Positions 41,610 to 49,553 of a stretch of 64,000 bases of DNA are shown piece after piece. Position numbers and translations under genes: made by a program. The DNA lies in assembly GCA_028292405.1 (NCBI GenBank), contig JAQGMJ010000058.1, positions 1 through 64,000 of the forward strand, written 5' to 3'. Numbering within the stretch: the first letter of the stretch is position 1; the number at the start of each line of letters is the position of its first letter. The notes beneath the pieces are model-generated. The model worked only from the letters and a program-made list of their open reading frames with translations, searched no databases and had not been told where the DNA came from. This DNA is from Betaproteobacteria bacterium. Lineage in GTDB: Bacteria > Pseudomonadota > Gammaproteobacteria > Burkholderiales > JAEUOS01.

Positions 41610-42620
41610 ATGAAAAACAACGACCTCATCAGCAAACGCCGCCGCAGCCTGCTCGGCGCCCTGGGCGCCGGCGCCGCCACGCTCGCCGCCCCGGCACTCG
41701 TCCGCGCGCAAACCGCGGCCACGTATCCCAACAAGCCGGTGCGCATCATCATCGGCTACGGCGCCGGCGGCACGGGGGATGTCACCATGCGCCTGCTCGC
41801 GCAAAAGCTCACCGAGCGCATGGGCCAGCAATTCATCATCGACAACCGGCCCGGCGCCGGCGGCGTGGTCGCCTCCCAAGTCGTCGCCACCTCGCCGGCG
41901 GACGGCTACACGCTCCTGTTCGTCGCCACCGGCAACTTCACCATGACGCCCGGCCTGTTCAAGAGCCTGCCGTTCGACCCGGTGAAGGACTTCGAGATGA
42001 TCGGCCTTTCCGGCAACTTCGGCTTCGCCTTGATCGTCAACGACAAGTCGAAAATCGCCAGCGTGCAGGACTTCGTCGCCAAGGCCAAGGCCGCGCCCGG
42101 CAAGCTCAACGTCGCCACTGTCGCGGCGGGCACCGCGCAATACCTGGCCGCGGAATACTTCAAGTCGGTCGCCGGCATCAACTTCACCACCGTGCCCTTC
42201 AAGACCTCGGGCGACGTGGTTGCCGCCGTGCGCGCGGGCGACGTGGACCTCGGCTTCGAAACCCTCGCGCCCATCCTCTCGTTTTTGCCCAGCGGCCAGT
42301 TGAAGGCCTTGGCGGTGACAGACCCGGTGCGTTTCCCCACCCTGCCCAAGGTGCCCACGGTCAAAGAGTCCGGCGTGCCCGGCTACGCCGTCTACGCCTG
42401 GAACGGCCTCGGCGCCCCCGCCAAGACCCCGCGCGACATCATCGACAAGCTCAACGCCGAGATCAAGGCATCCGTCGCCTCGCCGGATCTGCAAAAGAAA
42501 ATGCTCGACATGGGCATCGTCCCCAAGAGCACCACGCCGGAAGAAATGAGCGCCCTGCTCAAGCACGACATCGCGCTGTGGACCGGCGTGATCGAAAAAG
42601 CCAAGATCGAAAAGCAGTAG
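41610..42620 (+). CDS. Bug/TctC-family periplasmic solute receptor
   Basis: 336 residues with a twin-arginine-type signal (S-K-R-R-R-S-L-L-G-A-L-G-A-G, ending V-R-A-Q). Landmarks: Y-P-N-K-P-V-R-I-I-I-G-Y-G-A-G-G-T-G-D, P-G-A-G-G-V-V-A-S, D-G-Y-T-L-L-F-V, and the late W-N-G-L-G-A-P-A-K-T-P. It is the second receptor of the operon and closer in sequence to the one at 26655 (W-N-G segment) than to the first. Two receptors for one pathway may mean two related ligands. Confidence 0.93.
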   Translation: MKNNDLISKRRRSLLGALGAGAATLAAPALVRAQTAATYPNKPVRIIIGYGAGGTGDVTMRLLAQKLTERMGQQFIIDNRPGAGGVVASQVVATSPADGYTLLFVATGNFTMTPGLFKSLPFDPVKDFEMIGLSGNFGFALIVNDKSKIASVQDFVAKAKAAPGKLNVATVAAGTAQYLAAEYFKSVAGINFTTVPFKTSGDVVAAVRAGDVDLGFETLAPILSFLPSGQLKALAVTDPVRFPTLPKVPTVKESGVPGYAVYAWNGLGAPAKTPRDIIDKLNAEIKASVASPDLQKKMLDMGIVPKSTTPEEMSALLKHDIALWTGVIEKAKIEKQ

Positions 42621-42651
42621 CGTTAAACGGAAATGCCTCGCACGCTATTGT

Positions 42652-42689
42652 TGTCATCCTGAGCGGCGTCGCCTACGCTCAGAATGACA
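42652..42689. repeat. Short palindromic element related to the GIY-YIG cassette ends
   Basis: TGTCATCCTGAGCG (42652-42665) and CGCTCAGAATGACA (42676-42689) are inverted repeats matching the outer 14 bases of the cassette ends (13 of 14 and 14 of 14), with a 10-base centre. It lies between a Bug gene and the hydroxyacid dehydrogenase gene. Confidence 0.8.
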
Positions 42690-42743
42690 GGACTCTGTAG
42701 GCTCGGTAACTTACAGTTAAGCAACACCGCAACAGGAACCACC

Positions 42744-43691
42744 ATGACCAAAATCTACATCCTCGACCGCTTTCACCCCGCCGGCGTCGAAATGGCGCGC
42801 CAGTTCGCCGACACCGTCGTCAACTATGACGAGCCCGGCGTCAAAGACTGGCCGGAACAAGCCGACGGCGTGATGGTGCGCATGACCCCGGTGACGGGCG
42901 ACGAAATCCGCCGCGCCGGCAAGGCCGGCAAGGTGAAAATCATCTGCAAGCAGGGCGTCGGCTACGACACCATCGACATCGCCACCGCGAAAGAAGTCGG
43001 CATCCCCGTCTCGCGCACCCCCGGCGTCAACAGCGAAGCCGTGGCCGAACTGGCGCTGGGCCTGTCCCTCGCGGTAAACCGCCGCATCCCCGAACTCGAC
43101 CGCATGCTGCGCAATGCGCAGTCGCAGGACCGCGGCAACTTCCTCGGCGGCGAACTCGGGGGAAAAACCATCGGCGTGATCGGCATGGGCAACATCGGCA
43201 CCCTGGCCGCGCGCAAGTTCCACCGCGCCTTCGATTGCAACATCGTGGCCTACGACCCCTACGTCCCAGCCGACCACTGGAAAGACCAGCCGCACGAGCG
43301 CGCCGCCACCCTCGAAGACATGCTGAAGAAGGTGGACCTCGTCACCGTCCACTGCCCGCTGAACAAGGAGACGCGCGACATCATCGACGCGAAGGAACTC
43401 GCGCTGATGAAAAAGGGCGCCATTGTCATCAACTGCGCGCGCGGCGGCATCGTCAACGAAAAAGCCCTGTACGAGGCGATCAAGAGCGGCCATATCTTCG
43501 GCGCCGGCCTCGACGTGTTCGACGTCGAGCCGCCGCCGCACGACCACCCGCTGCTCTCGCTCGCCACGGTCGTCGCCACCCCGCACTCCGGCGGCGGCAC
43601 CCGCGAAACGCAGGAACGCAGCGGCACCCGCGTCGCGCAACAGGTGATCGACGTGCTGCAAGGCAAGCCGGCGGTCAATCGGGTTGCATAA
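42744..43691 (+). CDS. D-2-hydroxyacid dehydrogenase (PGDH/SerA-like)
   Basis: 315 residues from the ATG at 42744 (AGGAACC before it). NAD-binding motif G-V-I-G-M-G-N-I-G near 146-154. Catalytic Arg in N-C-A-R-G-G-I-V, Glu in D-V-F-D-V-E-P-P, His in A-T-P-H-S-G-G-G. Substrate-side residues K-Q-G-V-G-Y-D-T-I-D are typical of the family. It interconverts a D-2-hydroxyacid and its 2-oxo acid. Together with the Ldh2-type enzyme it could oxidise both stereoisomers of one hydroxyacid, as SlcC and ComC do for sulfolactate; no sulfolactate lyase is present. Confidence 0.92.
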   Translation: MTKIYILDRFHPAGVEMARQFADTVVNYDEPGVKDWPEQADGVMVRMTPVTGDEIRRAGKAGKVKIICKQGVGYDTIDIATAKEVGIPVSRTPGVNSEAVAELALGLSLAVNRRIPELDRMLRNAQSQDRGNFLGGELGGKTIGVIGMGNIGTLAARKFHRAFDCNIVAYDPYVPADHWKDQPHERAATLEDMLKKVDLVTVHCPLNKETRDIIDAKELALMKKGAIVINCARGGIVNEKALYEAIKSGHIFGAGLDVFDVEPPPHDHPLLSLATVVATPHSGGGTRETQERSGTRVAQQVIDVLQGKPAVNRVA

Positions 43692-43732
43692 TCGGCATGC
43701 GCTTTACGGTTCCAAGCACCAATTCTCCTCAC

Positions 43733-43821
43733 TGTGATTCTGAGCAACGCGAAGAATCTGCTTTTAAGCAGCCTCGCAGATTGCGGCAAAAAGCAGATTC
43801 TTCACTGCGTTCAGAATGACA
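43733..43821. mobile_element. Non-coding inverted-repeat element (MITE-like)
   Basis: 89 bases. Left arm 43733-43765 and right arm 43789-43821 are imperfect inverted repeats of 33 bases. The inner ends GAAGAATCTGCTTTT match exactly, and the outer ends read TGTGATTCTGAGC and TGTCATTCTGAAC. The ends resemble those of the GIY-YIG cassette (TGTCATTCTGAGC.. GAATCTGCTTTT) without the gene. It sits in the 176-base gap before the HpaI-type aldolase gene. Confidence 0.75.
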
Positions 43822-43867
43822 AAGCAGCTTCGATGAAACGTCATTAGCAACGCAAAAGGAAATCACC

Positions 43868-44665
43868 ATGGCCGATACCCCCCTCCTCACCAACAACGTC
43901 CGCGAGATGTTGAAACGCGGCGAAGTCGTCGCTTCCGTCACCGTACGCCTGGTGCGCACCATCGAGATCGCGATGATGGCGAAAACCGCCGGCTTCGACA
44001 CCATCTATGTCGACATGGAGCACAACAGCTTTTCCATCGCCGAGTGCGGGCAGATCTGCATGGCCGCCACCGCCATCGGCATCGCCCCCTTCGTGCGCGT
44101 GCCCTCCAACACGCCGGACTGGATTTCGCGCGTGCTCGACGCCGGCGCCATGGGCGTGATCGCCCCGCACGTCGGCTCCGCCGCCGAGGCCATGGCCGTG
44201 GTCGCCGCCGCCAAATTTCCGCCGCTGGGCGAGCGCTCCGCCGCCGGCGCGCTGCCGCACATGCAATACCGCAGCCTGCCGCCCGCGCAAGCCAACCCGA
44301 CGATGAACAACGCCACCATGGTGATCGTGCAATTCGAAAACGAGGCGTCGGTCGAAGCCGCCGAGGAGATCATGTCCGTCGAAGGCGTCGACATGGTGCT
44401 GATCGGCAGCAACGACCTGCTGGCCGACATGGGCCTCGTCGGCCAGTACGACCACCCGAAATTGCGCGCCGCCTACCAGCGCTCCATCGACGTCTGCAAC
44501 AAGCTCGGCAAGCACGTCGGCGTTGGCGGCCTCTCCTCGCGCGCCGATCTCATGGCCGAGTTCGTGCAAATGGGTGCGCGCTATGTCTCCACCGGCACCG
44601 ACACCCAATTCCTGCTCGGCGCGCTCGCCGCCAAGGCCAAACAAGTCAAGGACCTCAAAGGATAA
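43868..44665 (+). CDS. HpcH/HpaI-family aldolase
   Basis: 265 residues. Class II pyruvate aldolase fold: I-Y-V-D-M-E-H-N near residue 46 (usual catalytic region D-x-E-H), V-R-V-P at 77-80, I-A-P-H-V-G-S-A-A-E-A, Q-F-E-N-E (metal Glu), and V-L-I-G-S-N-D-L (metal Asp). It splits 4-hydroxy-2-oxo acids into pyruvate (or oxaloacetate) and an aldehyde. In this operon it would act after the dehydrogenases have made the 2-oxo acid. A palindromic element sits just upstream, 46 bases before the ATG. Confidence 0.92.
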   Translation: MADTPLLTNNVREMLKRGEVVASVTVRLVRTIEIAMMAKTAGFDTIYVDMEHNSFSIAECGQICMAATAIGIAPFVRVPSNTPDWISRVLDAGAMGVIAPHVGSAAEAMAVVAAAKFPPLGERSAAGALPHMQYRSLPPAQANPTMNNATMVIVQFENEASVEAAEEIMSVEGVDMVLIGSNDLLADMGLVGQYDHPKLRAAYQRSIDVCNKLGKHVGVGGLSSRADLMAEFVQMGARYVSTGTDTQFLLGALAAKAKQVKDLKG

Positions 44666-44672
44666 ACCCGGC

Positions 44673-45575
44673 ATGACCCGCACCATCCACGAAGTAACGC
44701 ACAGCGAAATCGATTTCGAGGTGCCCAAGGGCGCCTGCGATTCCCACGTCCACGTCTTCGGCCCGGCCGCGCGCTACCCGTACTCGCCCACGCGCGCCTA
44801 CACCCCGCCTGACGCCAGCGTGGAGTCCCTGCTGAAACTCCAGCACGCCCTGCACATGGACCGCGTGGTCATCGTCCACCCCAGCCCCTACGGCGCCGAC
44901 AACCGCGCCAGCATCGACGGCGCCGCGGCGTTGGGCCTGGACCGCGCCCGCGTGGTGGCCGTCATCGACCCCGCCACCATCACCGACGCCGAACTCGAGG
45001 CCATGCACAAGGGCGGCGTGCGCGGCGTGCGCGTGAATCTGGAGAGCGCCGGCGTCCACGACCCCGCCGCTGCCGCCAAGCAGTTGCAAACCGCCAGTGC
45101 CCGCGTCGCCCCGCTCGGCTGGCACACACAGATCTACACCACCATGGAAGTAATCCACGCCCTGGCGCCGGTGATGAAGACCTTGCCCACGGCGATTGTC
45201 ATCGACCACATGGCCCGCGCCGACGCCGCCAAAGGCACGAAGCAGCCCGGCTTCGCCGAATTGATCGACCTCATCGGCAGCGGCAAAGCCTGGCTCAAGC
45301 TCTCCGCCCCGCACCGCATCGGCGCCACGCCCGACGACGCCAACACCACCGCGATCGCCCACGCCTTCATCGACGCCAACATCGAGCGCATGGTCTGGGG
45401 CACCGACTGGCCGCACCCCGGCGGCAATCGTCGCGAAAGCAAGGAAGCCATCGAGCCCTACAACCCGATCGATGATGGCCGCGCGCTGAACCGCTTCGCC
45501 GGCTGGCTCGGCGGCGACGCGAAGAAGATCAAGCAGGTGCTGGTCGACAACCCGGCGCTGCTGTACGACTACTAA
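44673..45575 (+). CDS. Amidohydrolase-2 family protein, LigI/lactonase-like
   Basis: 300 residues from the ATG at 44673 (AAGGAT 9 bases upstream), 7 bases after the aldolase stop. TIM-barrel metal-dependent hydrolase: first motif C-D-S-H-V-H-V-F-G-P near 26-35, later I-D-H-M-A-R and G-T-D-W-P-H-P. The pattern is that of 2-pyrone-4,6-dicarboxylate lactonase and related dicarboxylate lactonases (COG3618). It probably opens a lactone to the hydroxyacid used by the rest of the operon. Last gene of the unit; no hairpin terminator found after it. Confidence 0.9.
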   Translation: MTRTIHEVTHSEIDFEVPKGACDSHVHVFGPAARYPYSPTRAYTPPDASVESLLKLQHALHMDRVVIVHPSPYGADNRASIDGAAALGLDRARVVAVIDPATITDAELEAMHKGGVRGVRVNLESAGVHDPAAAAKQLQTASARVAPLGWHTQIYTTMEVIHALAPVMKTLPTAIVIDHMARADAAKGTKQPGFAELIDLIGSGKAWLKLSAPHRIGATPDDANTTAIAHAFIDANIERMVWGTDWPHPGGNRRESKEAIEPYNPIDDGRALNRFAGWLGGDAKKIKQVLVDNPALLYDY

Positions 45576-45736
45576 GTCAGTTGCCTCGCTTCCCTTGCTT
45601 TCTGGTCGCCAGGTAATTCTCGGATTCAGGCTCTTTTGCCCGTGGCGCTCCACGCCACGGTCTTGTTCATCCTCCGTTAATCATATCCTGCACTTCAAGT
45701 GATATGCTAATGCCAGCACAAGAGAACAAGACCAAC

Positions 45737-47119
45737 ATGCGAAACAAAACCCTGAAGTACGCGCTGACCCTGGCGGCGCTATCGCTGTTTATTTGCGCGT
45801 ACGGCGCCTTCGCCGCCACCGACGCGCCGCCGGTGTCGCCCCTGCCGCTGGCAAAAAACGCCAAGACGAAGCCGGACGAAATGCCCGATGGGCGGCGAGA
45901 GCGCGAGTTGCTGGCGGTCTACGTGCAAGCCAACGCGCTGATCGGCGCCCATGATTACGACGGCCTGGAAAAGCTGGCGCAGGGCTGGCTCGATCAGTAC
46001 CGGGCAAAAAAAATCAGCGGCGACCAATACCTGGAGCGGATGTCGAAGCTGGCTCCCCGCAACGCCGGCACCGGCATGCTGAACGACCTGCTGGCGTGGA
46101 CCCAGGCACGGCCCGGTTCCTACATTGCCTGGTACACACTGGGCGCGCAGTATGTCGACATTGCCTGGGACCAGCGCGGCACCGCCTACGCCAACAAGAC
46201 CACCGCCGAGCAGTTTGAAGCCATGTACAAGTACTCCGCCCTCGGCCAGGCGGCCCTGCAAAGATCGCTCAAGCTCTCGCCCGACCCGCTGCCCAGCTAT
46301 GCCGCGTTGATGAACGTCGCGCCGATTGCCGGCAAGCCGCGCTCCGGCGACGGCACCGGCTTCGTCGCGGGCGCGATCAAGGAAATGTTCGCCAAGCCGC
46401 AGCGCTTTTGCCCGGGAAAATACGCGGCCGACGGTATCTACCCCAGCACCTGGGAAGAGCAGCTCTACTACCTCTGTCTGGCCCTCCACAGCGACCCCAA
46501 CGTCACCAAGCCTTTCGAATTTTTCGTCTTCTACAACTCGCCGCGCTGGGGCGGCAACTACGCGCGCGTGGAAAAAATGCTCGGCGAAATCGAAGCCGAC
46601 AAGCGCACCAGCACCACCGCGTTCAACGAGATGTGGGCGCTCCTGCTGCAAATGAAGGCTAGCGACGCCCATATCGCCAACGACCCGCACCGCGCCGCCG
46701 AGCTGTTCGTGCAGGGCTTTCATCTCGCGCCCCTGCCGGAGCACATCAGCTGGCTGTATACGGCGGCCGGAGACGAACGCGACAAACTCAAGAGCGGCGC
46801 GCGCTCGCGGGAAATCTACGCCGAGATCCTCAAGCAGCGCCCGAACGACGGCAACGCCATGCAAAACATCGGCTTCATCTACGACGAAGCCGGCGACCTC
46901 CAGCACTACATGGAATACATGATTCCGGCCGCCAACCTCGGCATGAAAGAAGCGCAAAACAACCTCGGCTACTACTATATGGTCGGCCAGCGCGGCCTGC
47001 CGCGCGACCTGCAACAGGCGAAGGAGTGGCTGACCCTGGCCGCCAACCAGGGCTATGAGCACGCGCGCGAGAAAATCGCCGTGGTCGAGGCGATGATCGA
47101 GAAGGAAAAGAAAAAGTAG
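45737..47119 (+). CDS. Secreted tetratricopeptide/Sel1-like repeat protein
   Basis: 460 residues from the ATG at 45737, which begins a signal peptide (M-R-N-K-T-L-K-Y-A-L-T-L, ending A-F-A-A-T). An N-terminal globular part (E-L-L-A-V-Y-V-Q-A-N-A-L-I, G-S-Y-I-A-W-Y-T-L-G) resembles DUF4034-type proteins. The C-terminal third has Sel1-like units: A-M-Q-N-I-G-F-I-Y-D-E-A-G-D, E-A-Q-N-N-L-G-Y-Y-Y-M, and A-K-E-W-L-T-L-A-A-N-Q-G-Y-E-H-A. Such repeats mediate protein contacts; periplasmic. The gene ends in a lysine run. An imperfect palindrome CATATC..GATATG at 45683-45706 precedes it. Confidence 0.75.
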   Translation: MRNKTLKYALTLAALSLFICAYGAFAATDAPPVSPLPLAKNAKTKPDEMPDGRRERELLAVYVQANALIGAHDYDGLEKLAQGWLDQYRAKKISGDQYLERMSKLAPRNAGTGMLNDLLAWTQARPGSYIAWYTLGAQYVDIAWDQRGTAYANKTTAEQFEAMYKYSALGQAALQRSLKLSPDPLPSYAALMNVAPIAGKPRSGDGTGFVAGAIKEMFAKPQRFCPGKYAADGIYPSTWEEQLYYLCLALHSDPNVTKPFEFFVFYNSPRWGGNYARVEKMLGEIEADKRTSTTAFNEMWALLLQMKASDAHIANDPHRAAELFVQGFHLAPLPEHISWLYTAAGDERDKLKSGARSREIYAEILKQRPNDGNAMQNIGFIYDEAGDLQHYMEYMIPAANLGMKEAQNNLGYYYMVGQRGLPRDLQQAKEWLTLAANQGYEHAREKIAVVEAMIEKEKKK

Positions 47120-47150
47120 GCTGCCCTTGTAGACGCTGTGGCGGCCTCGG

Positions 47151-47162
47151 CCCCCCCCCCCC
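47151..47162 (+). repeat. Poly-C tract of 12 bases
   Basis: Twelve consecutive C between the convergent genes, unusual even at this GC content. It is intergenic, so slippage would not shift a reading frame; its length may be uncertain in an assembly. Confidence 0.9.
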
Positions 47163-47243
47163 GATTTTTCAACGTGTCTGGCGGCGCGTCGCAATAGACC
47201 CGATGGCGTCTGCCTGACCAGCGCGGTCTTCTCACGCCAGGCC

Positions 47244-48158
47244 TCAAGCCGCATCGTGAAAAATCACCCCCAGCGTATGCCGCTGCCCGGGTCCCTTGCT
47301 CCCCGGGACCAGCCGGCTCACCCCATGCCGCATATTCACCCGATACACCCCGCGCGTCCCCTGCACCGGCCGATGGCGCACCGGAAAAATCACCGCATCG
47401 CCTAGCCCCAGCGGCACCACCGCCGCCCGCGACTGCATCCGCGGCCTTTGCTCGGTCAGCACAAACTCCCCGCCGCCGAAATCCTCGCCCGGCCGCGACA
47501 GCAAAAACGCCGCCTGCAGCGGAAACACATGCTCGCCGTACAAATCCTGGTGCAGGCAGTTGTAGTCGCCCGCGCCGTATTGCAGCAGCAGCGGCGTAGG
47601 GCGCACCTGCCCTGCGGCGTGGCATTGCGCGAGATACTTCGCATGCTGCCCGGGAAAGCGCGCCGCCTCCCCCAGCGCCGCGTTCCAGTGGTTGGCGATG
47701 CGCGCCAGCGGCAAATAAAGCGCCTCGCGCAACCGCGCCACCAGATCCGGCAGCGGATACGCGAAATACTGGTACTCGCCACGGCCGAAGCCGTGCCGCG
47801 CCATCACCACGCGGCTGCGAAATTGCGCCGCATCTGCATAGCCCGCCGCCAGCGCGCGGCACTCCTGCGCCGCGAGCAGGCCGCGCGCTACCGCGTAGCC
47901 TTCCGCGTTCAGGCTTTCCTCTATCGCAGCCCAATCCAGCGCCCCGACGCGTGCTGCGATGTCCGCGCCGTCCACCGCAGGATTCCCCGCGTGAAGCGCC
48001 GTCTGCGCGAATGCGCCGCCCGCAACGCCGCCGCCCGCACCATCACGCGCGGCCCGCGCGAGGGCGCCGTCCGCAACCTTGCCCTCCATGGCCCGGCGGC
48101 CCGCGGCATTGCCCTCTGCCGTATCCGCCGTCCCCGCGCCGCCATCCCGCAGCGCCAT
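47244..48158 (-). CDS. 2OG-Fe(II) oxygenase
   Basis: 304 residues from the ATG at 48158 (GAGGC 4 bases upstream), 5 bases after the Ada stop codon. Double-stranded beta-helix dioxygenase with H-Q-D (His203, Asp205), distal His278 in M-R-H-G-V-S-R and 2-oxoglutarate Arg293 in R-H-T-L-G-V. The N-terminal 90 residues are Ala/Gly-rich and weakly conserved-looking. The pairing with Ada is known in other proteobacteria and suggests nucleic-acid or protein demethylation/hydroxylation during alkylation stress; it is not AlkB itself by sequence length and motif context. Confidence 0.85.
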   Translation of the reverse strand: MALRDGGAGTADTAEGNAAGRRAMEGKVADGALARAARDGAGGGVAGGAFAQTALHAGNPAVDGADIAARVGALDWAAIEESLNAEGYAVARGLLAAQECRALAAGYADAAQFRSRVVMARHGFGRGEYQYFAYPLPDLVARLREALYLPLARIANHWNAALGEAARFPGQHAKYLAQCHAAGQVRPTPLLLQYGAGDYNCLHQDLYGEHVFPLQAAFLLSRPGEDFGGGEFVLTEQRPRMQSRAAVVPLGLGDAVIFPVRHRPVQGTRGVYRVNMRHGVSRLVPGSKGPGQRHTLGVIFHDAA

Positions 48159-48163
48159 CTGCC

Positions 48164-49333
48164 TCACGCCGCCTCCCGGTCCAGCAGCTTGCGCTTGCGC
48201 TCCACCCCCCAGCGGTAACCGGAAAGCGCCCCATCGCTCTTCACCACGCGATGGCAGGGAATGGCGACGGCCAGCGCATTCGCCGCGCAAGCCTGCGCCA
48301 CCGCGCGCACCGCCTTGGGCGCGCCGACGCGCCGCGCGATCTCCGCGTAACTCGCCGTACTGCCCGGCGGAATCGCCCGCAGCGCCTCCCACACGCGCTG
48401 CTGGAAAGCCGTGCCGCGCACATCCAGCGGCAGGGCCAGCCCCTGCGCCGGCGCCTCCACCAGGCCCACCACCTGCGCCATCCACCGCTCGAAGTCGCGC
48501 TCGCCGCCCTTCAGCTCGGCTTTCGGAAAGCGGTCCTGCAAATCCCGCAGCAGCGCATCCGGATCATCGCCCAGCAAAATCGCGCACGCCCCTTTCGACG
48601 TCGCCGCCACCAATATCGAACCCAGCGAACACGCCCCCAGCGCGAAGCGGATCACGCTGCCCGCGCCGCCGTCGCGGTAATCCGCCGGCTGCATCCCCAG
48701 CACTTCTTTCGACTCCGCGTAAAAGCGCCCGCTCGACTTGTAGCCGGCATCGACCATCGCCGCCGTCACGCTGCCGCTGCCCGGCAGCCCGGTGCGCAGG
48801 CGCTCCGCCCGCCGCGCCTGCGCATAGGCGCGCGGCGTCAGCCCGGTCACCTCCTTGAACACGCGGTGAAAGTGAAAGCGGCTCATGCCCGCCGCCTCGG
48901 CCAGCGTCGCCAGGTCGGGCGCGCTGCTGTTGCCGGCCGGGCCTGTCGGGTCGGTGGCGTCGATCGCGCGGCAGGCCTGCGCCACCAGCGCGGCGCGGCG
49001 CGCCGCCTGGCTCGCTTCATTCGGCTTGCAGCGCTTGCAAGGGCGAAAACCCGCCGCCTCGGCCGCCGCGCAGCTGTCGTGAAACGCCAGGTTCTCGCGC
49101 AACGCCGGCCGCGCCGCGCAGGAAGGGCGGCAATACACCCCGGTAGTTCTTACCGAATAGACAAACTGCCCGTCGGCCCGCGCATCGCGTGCACGCACCG
49201 CACCGAGGCGCGAAGCCTCGTCGCGGTAAGCAGCGGCGGCGGGCGCGGCATTTGCATCAACCGCGGTGAGCAGTTGTGCATCAGGCGTGGGGGCAGGTTT
49301 ATGTGCGAAGGCCATATGAAAAACGGATGCCAT
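48164..49333 (-). CDS. ada: Bifunctional Ada: alkylation-repair methyltransferase and regulator
   Basis: 389 residues from the ATG at 49333 (AAGGAG 6 bases upstream). The N-terminal zinc site has Cys68, Cys72, Cys99 and Cys102 with exactly the spacing of E. coli Ada, so Cys68 should take methyl groups from phosphotriesters. An AraC-type helix-turn-helix follows (F-H-F-H-R-V-F-K-E-V-T-G-L-T-P-R-A-Y). The C-terminal domain has I-P-C-H-R-V-V with Cys360, which removes methyl from O6-methylguanine. It repairs and then activates its own operon, including the 2OG-Fe(II) oxygenase gene. The N-terminus is about 30 residues longer than in E. coli. Confidence 0.96.
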   Translation of the reverse strand: MASVFHMAFAHKPAPTPDAQLLTAVDANAAPAAAAYRDEASRLGAVRARDARADGQFVYSVRTTGVYCRPSCAARPALRENLAFHDSCAAAEAAGFRPCKRCKPNEASQAARRAALVAQACRAIDATDPTGPAGNSSAPDLATLAEAAGMSRFHFHRVFKEVTGLTPRAYAQARRAERLRTGLPGSGSVTAAMVDAGYKSSGRFYAESKEVLGMQPADYRDGGAGSVIRFALGACSLGSILVAATSKGACAILLGDDPDALLRDLQDRFPKAELKGGERDFERWMAQVVGLVEAPAQGLALPLDVRGTAFQQRVWEALRAIPPGSTASYAEIARRVGAPKAVRAVAQACAANALAVAIPCHRVVKSDGALSGYRWGVERKRKLLDREAA

Positions 49334-49514
49334 GAAAATCTCCTTCAACCATGGGGCGCATTGCGCCGATGGGAAGAAGTGTCGGAGATTATGCGCCCGC
49401 CCACTCTCCGGCGCTTGCGCTGCAATTCGACTCCCCGTGTAGGACATTTGGGCGAATTGTGTGGTTTTCGAGGAGTTTGGCTGCATACGGGAACGGAAAC
49501 GCAAGCCCGCGCTC

Positions 49515-49520
49515 TATAAT
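49515..49520 (+). promoter_or_regulatory. TATAAT box before the histidine kinase gene
   Basis: Perfect -10 hexamer TATAAT, 33 bases before the ATG. No recognisable -35 box at the right distance, so an activator may be needed. Confidence 0.4.
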
Positions 49521-49553
49521 GCAAACAAGCAAGGTCTTCCCTTCACAATAACC

